Shown: positions 1 to 4,916 of the stretch, piece after piece
Position numbering within the stretch: the first letter of the stretch is position 1
Layout: each line of letters begins with the position of its first letter
Origin: Acidobacteriota bacterium
GTDB taxonomy: Bacteria > Acidobacteriota > Terriglobia > 20CM-2-55-15
Direction: 5' to 3'
Assembly (NCBI GenBank): GCA_003223895.1
Contig: QHXD01000391.1
Coordinates: 1 to 5,784 of the forward strand
DNA: 5,784 nt
The notes under the pieces: generated by a model
What the model was told of the DNA's origin: nothing
Database searches by the model: none
What the model saw: only the letters and a program-made list of their open reading frames with translations
Made by a program: the position numbers and the translations under genes

Positions 1-462
1 TTTGAGATAAGCTTCCAGCTCCGCGCGTTCACGCCTCAATCGCATCTCGGCCGCCATTTCCAGAGAGGTATCGGCCAGCTTCGCGTCGATCTCATCCATT
101 ACCGACTGAACGCGCGCTATCTCCCCTGCTACGATTGCGGCAACTTGCGCGGACAAGCCCTGATCCGGTTGATCGTTTTTCGCCGGTTCCGGCCGGGAAT
201 TAAGAGCGGCGATTTGTTCCTCGAAACGGGCGCGTTCCTGCTGCCATTCACTGGCGGAGGCTCTGGCCTGTTCGAGAAGCTGAGTAATGGATGCCCGGGC
301 TTCTTCCAGTTTTAACTGTAACTCCGCCGTCACGTCTTCGCGGGTTTGCATTCGGACCGCGGTTTCGCGATCGATAGCTTCTTGTTGGAGTTTGTTGACG
401 ATCGCCAAAATGCGATCCGCCGGATGACCTACAGTGGTAATAAGTGCTGTTGCTGGCTTCAT
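1..462 (-). CDS. Coiled-coil protein, N-terminal part (runs off left edge)
   Basis: Reading the minus strand from the ATG at 462-460 gives 154 codons with no stop up to base 1, so the 3' end lies outside the window. An AGGAG (471-475 on the plus strand) sits 8 nt before the ATG, which supports this start. The product begins MKPATALITTVGHPADR. Residues about 20-88 are rich in E, Q, A, L and R with heptad-like spacing (QLKLEEARASITQLLEQ), which reads as a long coiled coil. A polar Pro/Asp/Gln linker follows at about 89-103, then a second charged helix from about 105 to 154 ending in RRERAELEAYLK. There is no signal peptide or membrane segment, so it is probably cytoplasmic. I recognise no catalytic motif. 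The C-terminal ERAELEAYLK wording resembles the tail of small acidobacterial coiled-coil proteins I recall, which would put the stop only a few codons away; this is a weak memory-based inference. Function unknown; a structural or scaffolding role is possible. Confidence 0.8.
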   Translation of the reverse strand, partial: MKPATALITTVGHPADRILAIVNKLQQEAIDRETAVRMQTREDVTAELQLKLEEARASITQLLEQARASASEWQQERARFEEQIAALNSRPEPAKNDQPDQGLSAQVAAIVAGEIARVQSVMDEIDAKLADTSLEMAAEMRLRRERAELEAYLK

Positions 463-502
463 TCTTGAGTCTCCTACCCCCGTCGCTCGAACTTCATTGG
501 TG

Positions 503-531
503 GCTAAGACTTAGCAAGATGGTTGCCAACC
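503..531. repeat. Two adjacent short perfect palindromes over the sigma-54 site
   Basis: GCTAAGACTTAGC (503-515, 6-bp arms around one base) overlaps the -12 element and predicted start point. GGTTGCCAACC (521-531, 5-bp arms around one base) overlaps the -24 element. Their centres are 17 bp apart. They could be operator sites for a regulator of the coiled-coil gene, or chance short dyads. No known regulator motif is recognised. Confidence 0.35.
513..529 (-). promoter_or_regulatory. Candidate sigma-54 (-24/-12) promoter for the coiled-coil gene
   Basis: On the minus strand this stretch reads TTGGCAACCATCTTGCT. The sigma-54 consensus is YTGGCACG-N4-TTGCW, and this site matches at TTGGCA and TTGCT with two mismatches (AC in place of CG). 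The spacing between the invariant GG and GC is exactly 10 nt, as required. The predicted transcription start would be near 502-503, about 40 nt upstream of the ATG at 462 with an RBS between, so its position also fits. No activator gene is visible. The match is by eye and could be chance. Confidence 0.5.
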
Positions 532-694
532 GGCCAGAGGCTGTATTGAAAGCAGGATTTCATCACGCCACCCTAAGTAAACGAGTGAGTTACCGCCGGG
601 GATACGAGACATGTGTACTTGAAGCGTGGTTCATCCCTGAGTTGGGATTAGTCACAAAATGTGGCTTTTTCGGAAATTTTCCGGACAATCCGAG
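532..694. other. Intergenic region without a supportable gene
   Basis: This is part of the divergent spacer between the coiled-coil gene and the amidohydrolase gene. I see only minor dyads. One is ATCCC-N6-GGGAT at 633-648, which lies about 105-135 nt upstream of the candidate sigma-54 site and could be an activator-binding site. The other is the near-palindrome CGGAAATTTTCCG at 671-683. The plus-strand open frame through 444-704 has no RBS, and its start lies inside the opposite-strand gene, so I do not call it. Confidence 0.4.
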
Positions 695-782
695 CGCGGG
701 CTGAAGCCCGCGACTACATTAGGTATCGACATTATTAGGGATCGACATTAGGCCTGAATGTAGTCGCGGGCTTCAGCCCGCG
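695..782. repeat. Paired inverted REP-like palindromes (REPIN-like element)
   Basis: A perfect 26-bp inverted repeat: left arm 695-720, right arm 757-782, spacer 36 bp. Each arm contains its own palindrome, CGCGGGCTTCAGCCCGCG or its complement (695-712 and 765-782), followed towards the centre by ACTACATT or its complement. Two short REP palindromes in mirror orientation joined by a spacer are the hallmark of REPIN elements, which are mobilised in trans by RAYT tyrosine transposases. No RAYT gene is in the window. The core GGCTTCAGCC recurs at 4055-4064. As RNA the region could fold either as two small hairpins or as one long stem. It lies upstream of the amidohydrolase and may affect transcription or mRNA stability. 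Confidence 0.75.
719..750 (+). repeat. Tandem 16-bp direct repeat in the REPIN-like spacer
   Basis: TTAGGTATCGACATTA (719-734) is followed directly by TTAGGGATCGACATTA (735-750), with one mismatch (T724/G740). The first unit starts in the last two bases of the left REP arm. A following GG (751-752) continues the pattern, so the array looks like two copies plus the start of a third. It probably arose by slippage duplication in the loop of the palindrome. Confidence 0.7.
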
Positions 783-797
783 TTCATTAAATTCTTT

Positions 798-813
798 ACG
801 GACAACACTCCGT
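798..813. repeat. Small inverted repeat upstream of the amidohydrolase
   Basis: ACGGA-CAACAC-TCCGT: perfect 5-bp arms around a 6-nt centre, about 40 bp upstream of the start codon. It lies inside a weak possible sigma-70 promoter: TTTACG (795-800) with CACAAT (816-821), 4/6 matches each and a short 15-nt spacer. It could be an operator for the amidohydrolase gene. The evidence is weak. Confidence 0.3.
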
Positions 814-839
814 GACACAATAGGCCACAAAATTTCTAC

Positions 840-846
840 GGGGAGG
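840..846 (+). promoter_or_regulatory. Ribosome binding site that decides the amidohydrolase start
   Basis: GGGGAGG lies 7 nt before the ATG at 854 but only 4 nt before the overlapping in-frame GTG at 851. The spacing favours ATG 854, which shortens the longest open frame by one residue. Confidence 0.7.
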
Positions 847-853
847 TTCGGTG

Positions 854-2224
854 ATGCGATGCAAGTCTCTATTGGCGGCGTTCGGGATATTACTGATTGC
901 GACCACGCTTTCGGCGCAGGTTCAACCGCCGCCCGCTCCCTGGCGCGGGGCGGGCCCGACACCGTGTGTGGGATCTGACGGCGGCATTATTCAATGCCCT
1001 CCAGCTCCTCGAGTGATAGCGGTCCGCGCCGGCCGCTTGTTCGACAGCAAGACTGGCCAGATGTTGGCCAGGCAGGTTGTGCTTCTTCAGGGCGAGCGAA
1101 TCACTGACGTCGGACCGGAAGCTCAGGTCAAGATACCGGCCGGAGCTCAAGTGATCGACCTGAGCCAGGCGACGGTTCTGCCCGGCTTGATCGATGCGCA
1201 CACGCACATGTTCAACACGCCCAAGCCGGGGATGTCGAGGGAAACCTCGACACTCATCGCCATAAGCAACTTGCAGTCAGATCTCCGGGCGGGCTTCACC
1301 GCAGCCCGTGATATGAGCTCCCATGGCAATGGATATGCGGACGTCGACATCCGCAACGCTATTAACGACGGACGCATCGATGGGCCCAGGTATCAAGTGT
1401 CGGGGCGCGGAATTGTCTGGGGCGGTGAAACTCCAGCATCCGCTCCGGTGAACCCCTTAGCCAGTACCGTGGTGCGTTCGGTTGAAGAAGCACGAGCAGC
1501 CGTCCGCGAACACATCGAACGCGGCGCGGACTGGATCAAGCTGTTCCCGGCCGGCGCTTACTCCTTCACTCCGACGGGCGAGGCTCAATACGTGGTGACC
1601 TATCCGATGCCCGTACTACAAGCGTTGATCGACGAGACGCATCGCCTCGGCCACAAGACAGGCTGCCATGTCTATGGTGGCGATGGACAGAAGAACGCCA
1701 TCATTGCAGGCTGTGACACCATCGAGCACGCGTTTGGCTTGAATCAGGAGCAGGCCAATATGATAGTCCAGAAGGGGCTCTACTACGATCCCACCTTTGT
1801 CCGCTACACCGAGCCTTATATGGACGACAACGACAAGAAAAACACCGGCGGCAAGTATCGGATGATTCCCATTTTTGAGAGGGCTGTAAACCTGGCGGCC
1901 GATACCAGGGGAATGAAAATCATGATGGGCAGCGGCGCCGATGGCTCGACCTACGCGCATGGGACGCAGGCCCTCGACTTCGAGGCGCTGGTCAAACGCG
2001 GCGGCGTGAATCCGGCGAGGGCCATTCAGGCTGGAACCACGATTAACGCAGAAGTGTTGGGATGGTCGGACAAGATAGGGTCGCTCGACAAGGGTAAGTA
2101 CGCCGATCTCATCGCCGTTTCCGGCGACCCTCTGACCGATATCACCGAACTTCAACGGGTCAAATTCGTGATGAAGGGCGGAAGGATCATAAGAAACGAC
2201 ATGGGGCAAGGCGGTTCGAAATAG
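854..2224 (+). CDS. Secreted metal-dependent amidohydrolase (imidazolonepropionase/prolidase-like)
   Basis: The 456-aa product begins with a Sec signal peptide (MRCKSLLAAFGILLIATTLSA, likely cut before QVQ), so it should act in the periplasm or outside the cell. A Pro-rich spacer with Cys38 and Cys48, a possible disulfide, leads into the small beta domain (about 52-105). The TIM barrel then carries a full set of amidohydrolase metal ligands: HTH in LPGLIDAHTHMF (His116, His118), Lys229 in DWIKLF (position of the carboxylated lysine), His272 in GCHVYG, His292 in TIEHAFG and Asp363 in GSGADGS. The C-terminal part returns to the beta domain with LDKGKYADLIAVSGDPL, a typical family ending. Length is normal and the frame is intact. 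The family hydrolyses cyclic amides, Xaa-Pro dipeptides and related C-N bonds; the substrate cannot be read from sequence. It is transcribed alone: a strong terminator begins 1 nt after the stop. The REPIN-like element lies upstream. Confidence 0.93.
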   Translation: MRCKSLLAAFGILLIATTLSAQVQPPPAPWRGAGPTPCVGSDGGIIQCPPAPRVIAVRAGRLFDSKTGQMLARQVVLLQGERITDVGPEAQVKIPAGAQVIDLSQATVLPGLIDAHTHMFNTPKPGMSRETSTLIAISNLQSDLRAGFTAARDMSSHGNGYADVDIRNAINDGRIDGPRYQVSGRGIVWGGETPASAPVNPLASTVVRSVEEARAAVREHIERGADWIKLFPAGAYSFTPTGEAQYVVTYPMPVLQALIDETHRLGHKTGCHVYGGDGQKNAIIAGCDTIEHAFGLNQEQANMIVQKGLYYDPTFVRYTEPYMDDNDKKNTGGKYRMIPIFERAVNLAADTRGMKIMMGSGADGSTYAHGTQALDFEALVKRGGVNPARAIQAGTTINAEVLGWSDKIGSLDKGKYADLIAVSGDPLTDITELQRVKFVMKGGRIIRNDMGQGGSK

Positions 2225-2225
2225 G

Positions 2226-2323
2226 AAAAGCCAGCCGCGAATTACGCCAATGACGCGAATGGCGCATCAAAGAATCCTTAATGCGCCATTCGCGTCATTG
2301 GCGTAATTCGCGGCTGGCTTTTT
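2226..2323 (+). terminator. Very long perfect hairpin with T-tract (terminator and repeat element)
   Basis: The arms 2226-2267 and 2281-2322 are a perfect 42-bp inverted repeat around a 13-nt loop (2268-2280), ending in T5 (2319-2323). It starts 1 nt after the amidohydrolase TAG and should terminate transcription on the plus strand. The mirror A4 at 2226-2229 would give a weaker T-tract on the minus strand. The stem is far longer than an ordinary intrinsic terminator. Its right arm contains three related 9-mers in a row, CATTCGCGT, CATTGGCGT and AATTCGCGG (2287-2313). Such ATTCGCGTCATT-like strings recur between genes in several soil bacteria as I recall, so this is probably an interspersed repeat that doubles as a terminator. 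Confidence 0.85.
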
Positions 2324-2332
2324 CCTCCATTC

Positions 2333-2362
2333 TTGCGCCACTGAGAACAACAGTGATATAGC
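2333..2362 (+). promoter_or_regulatory. Weak candidate sigma-70 promoter of the fusion gene
   Basis: TTGCGC (2333-2338) and TATAGC (2357-2362) are 18 nt apart, with 3/6 and 4/6 matches to the -35 and -10 consensus. A promoter is expected in this 73-bp gap because a strong terminator precedes it. This is the best candidate I see, but the match alone is poor. Confidence 0.3.
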
Positions 2363-2385
2363 GTCTGGTCAGTTCCGCAACACAT

Positions 2386-2391
2386 TGGAGG
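2386..2391 (+). promoter_or_regulatory. Ribosome binding site that decides the fusion-protein start
   Basis: TGGAGG lies 5 nt before the ATG at 2397. The longest open frame would begin at TTG 2385, but that TTG overlaps this Shine-Dalgarno sequence and would put four extra residues (MEAS) before the signal peptide. ATG 2397 is therefore preferred. ATG 2403 is a weaker alternative, 11 nt from the RBS. Confidence 0.75.
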
Positions 2392-2396
2392 CTTCG

Positions 2397-4049
2397 ATGC
2401 GAATGCGAGTTTCGTTGCTCGTGATGGCTGTGGGCTTCGCTGCGATCAGCAGTGCTCAAACTCCATCTTCGGTCGCGTTGACCGGTCAGGTCACTTCGGC
2501 AGAAGAAGGCCGAATGGAGGGAGTGCTCGTCAGCGCGAAGAAAGCGGGCTCCACCATCACAACCACCGTTGTCAGCGACGATCAAGGCCGGTACCGTTTC
2601 CCAACTCCACGATTGCAACCGGGTCAGTATTCACTGCAAATCCGGGCGGTCGGATACGATCTGGAAGGACCGGGCTCAGTGGAAATTACTCCCGGCAAGA
2701 CCGCCAGCGCCGATCTCAAACTCGTCAAGGCGCATGATCTCGCATCCCAGCTTTCGAACACGGAATGGCTCGCGAGCTTTCCCGGCACGGAGCAGGAAAA
2801 GGCCTCCATCAGGGCCTGTACGCATTGCCACACTCTCGAGCGAGTCGCACGGACGCGCTACGACGCAGACAAACTGACCGAAATCGTGCAGCGGATGTCG
2901 ACGTATCCGCAGCTCTCCTTTCCGATGAAGATTCAGAAGCTTCTCGCCCCGCGGATCGGCGGCGGCGAAGAACCGCTCGAGCAACGTCTGGAGGGCTGGC
3001 GCCGGCAGGCTCAATACCTGACGAAGATCAACCTGAGTTCCTCGCCGCACTGGGGTTATTCTTTCCAGACACTTCCCCGCCCGAAAGGCAGAGCGACGCA
3101 CGTCATCTACACGGAATACGACCTGCCGCAGCGGACCCGGCAGCCGCACGACGTGATAGTGGACTCGGAAGGAATGGCGTGGTTTGCCAGCTTCGGCGAA
3201 CAGATCCTGGGAAAGCTCGATCCCAAAACAGGCAAGGTCACGGAATATCAGGTTCCTCTACTCAAGCCTCAGGCCGTGACAGGCAGCCTGGCGTTGCGGT
3301 TTGACGAAGATGAAAACCTGTGGCTTGGCATGCAGTTTCAGGGTGGCGTCGCGAAATTCGACAAGAAGACCGAAAAATTCCGGACGTGGAGTCTTCCACC
3401 CGAACTGAACGGAGATTACGTCCAGGTCAATCAGGTCAGTCCGGATCACCATCATGTGGATGGAAAGGTCTGGCTACAGGATGCCGGGACCTACACCGTC
3501 TTACGTCTCGATGTGAAGTCCGGGAAGTTCGAGGTGTTCGAACCCTTTAAAATTCCGCGGCCCAATATCTACGATGTCATTTCGGATCCACAGAACAACG
3601 TTTACTTCACGGTCTTCGGCCGCGATCAGATCGGCAAGATCGATGCAAAGACCGGGAAAATCACGTTGCATCAGACGCCGACTCGCAACTCCGCCCCTCG
3701 CCGCGGCATGCTCGACTCCGAAGGCCGTCTCTGGTTCGGCGAGAACCGTGCCGACCGAATCGGAATGTTCGACACAAAGACCGAACACTTCCAGGAGTGG
3801 CCGGCGCCAACGGTGGGTTCATGGCCCTACGATGTGATCGCGGACAAGAATGGCGAAGCGTGGTCAGGTGGAGAATTCAGCGATCGAATCCAAAGGCTCG
3901 ATCCGAAGAGCGGTGGAATCGTCGAGTATCTCCTTCCCCGGTTCACGAACGTCCGGCGAGTCTGGGTCGAGAACGCGACCACTCCCGTTACGTTCTGGGT
4001 GGGGAACAACCACGGCGCCTCTATCGTCAAGCTGGAGCCGCTGGAGTAG
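2397..4049 (+). CDS. Exported carboxypeptidase-regulatory-like / heme-c motif / Vgb-like beta-propeller fusion protein
   Basis: The 550-aa product starts with a Sec signal peptide (MRMRVSLLVMAVGFAAISSA, cut near AQT). Residues about 24-109 form a carboxypeptidase-regulatory-like beta-sandwich, with the typical GQVTSAEEGRMEGVLVSAKK and SDDQGRYRFPTPRLQPGQYSL pattern. Next comes one c-type heme motif, CTHCH (141-145), in RACTHCHTLERVARTRYD. Candidate sixth ligands are Met167 (QRM) and Met177 (FPM). Residues about 240-550 are roughly seven blades of a Vgb/streptogramin-lyase-like propeller, with repeats such as PHDVIVDSEGMAWF, GKLDPKTGKVTEY, GMLDSEGRLWFGEN, GMFDTKTEHFQEW and RLDPKSGGIVEYLLP. The protein should be periplasmic, and heme attachment there would need the cytochrome c maturation system. 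True Vgb lyases are about 300 aa and cytosolic, so lyase activity is not implied; a redox or sensing role is equally possible. The TPP-enzyme gene follows 39 bp downstream, probably in the same operon. A REP-like palindrome overlaps the TAG stop. Confidence 0.88.
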   Translation: MRMRVSLLVMAVGFAAISSAQTPSSVALTGQVTSAEEGRMEGVLVSAKKAGSTITTTVVSDDQGRYRFPTPRLQPGQYSLQIRAVGYDLEGPGSVEITPGKTASADLKLVKAHDLASQLSNTEWLASFPGTEQEKASIRACTHCHTLERVARTRYDADKLTEIVQRMSTYPQLSFPMKIQKLLAPRIGGGEEPLEQRLEGWRRQAQYLTKINLSSSPHWGYSFQTLPRPKGRATHVIYTEYDLPQRTRQPHDVIVDSEGMAWFASFGEQILGKLDPKTGKVTEYQVPLLKPQAVTGSLALRFDEDENLWLGMQFQGGVAKFDKKTEKFRTWSLPPELNGDYVQVNQVSPDHHHVDGKVWLQDAGTYTVLRLDVKSGKFEVFEPFKIPRPNIYDVISDPQNNVYFTVFGRDQIGKIDAKTGKITLHQTPTRNSAPRRGMLDSEGRLWFGENRADRIGMFDTKTEHFQEWPAPTVGSWPYDVIADKNGEAWSGGEFSDRIQRLDPKSGGIVEYLLPRFTNVRRVWVENATTPVTFWVGNNHGASIVKLEPLE

Positions 4050-4072
4050 GGGCCGGCTTCAGCCGGCCCTAC
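4046..4072 (+). repeat. REP-like palindrome overlapping the fusion-gene stop codon
   Basis: GTAG (4046-4049) pairs with CTAC (4069-4072). Inside, GGGCCGGCT-TC-AGCCGGCC forms a GC-rich stem, with one bulged G on the left. The GGCTTCAGCC core and flanking GTAG/CTACA match the REP-like arms at 695-720 and 757-782, so these are likely the same repeat superfamily with a different stem (GCCGGC in place of GCGGGC). The TAG stop of the upstream gene is part of the palindrome. There is no T-tract after it, so it is not a standard terminator; it may stabilise the upstream mRNA end or lower expression of the gene behind it. Confidence 0.65.
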
Positions 4073-4088
4073 AACTGAGGTTCGCACG

Positions 4089-4847
4089 ATGAAGAAATCC
4101 AAGAACACCCCCGTCAATCGCCGCAGCTTTTTGACTGGTGCGGTCACCGGAGCAGCGGCATTAGTGACGAAGCCCGCCATCACGGCAGCGGTTCCGCAGC
4201 AAGCGCCCGCACGCGCCGAAGTGGCCGAGGAAGGCCGCCCCGGCTCCGATTTCATGGTCGACGTTTTCAAGTCCCTTGGCTTCGAATATCTCTTCGCAAT
4301 GCCCGGCGGGAGCTTCGGCGGAATCCACGAGTCAATCATCAACTACGGAAACAACCAGAAGCCCGAGTTCATCACCTGCATGCACGAAGAATCCTCAGTG
4401 GCCATGGCGAACGGCTACGCGAAGATCGAAGGCAAGCCGGTGCTGGTGTGCGTGCACGGAACTGTCGGATTGCAACACGCGACCATGGCCATCTACGACG
4501 CGTGGTGCGATCGCGTCCCCATCTATGTCGTCGGCGGCAACACTCTGGACGCCGCGCGACGCGGCGGCGAAATAGGCTGGGTTCACAGCGTCCAGGATAC
4601 GTGCGCGATCGTTCGCGACATCACGAAGTGGGACGACAACCCAGTGTCGCTGACTCATTTCGCCGAGTCTGCCGTACGCGCCTACAAGATCGCAATGACT
4701 CCGCCGCTGGGACCCGTCGCCCCGGTAGCCGACACGGAACTTCAAAATGATCGAGTTCCAAACGGAGCTAATTTACGAGTTCCCAAGCTGAGCAAGAGAA
4801 TCCGGTCATCGTCGCGAGCCGCGCCGTGCAATCGGCCGCGGGTATGA
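4089..4847 (+). CDS. N-terminal reading frame of the broken TPP enzyme (Tat signal plus pyrimidine-binding domain)
   Basis: A GAGG (4077-4080) lies 8 nt before the ATG. The 252-aa frame opens with a twin-arginine signal, VNRRSFLTGAVTGAAALV (Arg11, Arg12), so the enzyme was built for export in folded, cofactor-loaded form. Residues about 50-215 are the TPP-enzyme N-terminal (PYR) domain. They include YLFAMPGGSFGGIHE, then CMHEESSVAMANGYAK with the catalytic Glu100 that activates the TPP aminopyrimidine, then VCVHGTVGLQHATMAIYDAW and PIYVVGGN. The domain ends with GPVAPVADTELQ. After Lys236 the remaining 16 residues (RIRSSSRAAPCNRPRV) are out-of-frame read-through to the TGA at 4845-4847. If made, the protein would lack the central and TPP-pyrophosphate domains and could not be an active enzyme. 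It is the second gene of a probable operon with the propeller fusion. Confidence 0.7.
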   Translation: MKKSKNTPVNRRSFLTGAVTGAAALVTKPAITAAVPQQAPARAEVAEEGRPGSDFMVDVFKSLGFEYLFAMPGGSFGGIHESIINYGNNQKPEFITCMHEESSVAMANGYAKIEGKPVLVCVHGTVGLQHATMAIYDAWCDRVPIYVVGGNTLDAARRGGEIGWVHSVQDTCAIVRDITKWDDNPVSLTHFAESAVRAYKIAMTPPLGPVAPVADTELQNDRVPNGANLRVPKLSKRIRSSSRAAPCNRPRV

Positions 4848-4916
4848 GGCTCTTGATCGAATTAGCGGAGACTCTCCAGGCGGGCGTCGTAGACCAGCAC
4901 CGCCGTTTGAACTTCC

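Noticed and set aside
444..704. Plus-strand open frame of 86 codons in the divergent spacer
   Set aside because: It starts inside the opposite-strand coiled-coil gene and runs through the candidate sigma-54 site into the REP palindrome. It has no RBS and no recognisable protein pattern.
719..750. CRISPR-like array
   Set aside because: There are only two adjacent 16-bp units with no spacers and no cas genes nearby.
1616..2209. Minus-strand open frame of 197 codons antisense to the amidohydrolase
   Set aside because: It is the high-GC shadow of a gene with all catalytic residues intact; its own translation has no family features.
2676..3149. Minus-strand open frame of 157 codons antisense to the fusion gene
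   Set aside because: Shadow frame opposite the heme and linker part; no RBS or motif.
2765..3304. Plus-strand open frame of 179 codons in another frame of the fusion gene
   Set aside because: Composition is Arg/Ala/Pro-rich as expected for an off-frame reading of GC-rich DNA, while the main frame holds clear domains.
3827..4342. Minus-strand open frame of 171 codons across the fusion/TPP gene junction
   Set aside because: It spans two real plus-strand genes and a repeat and has no protein-like pattern.
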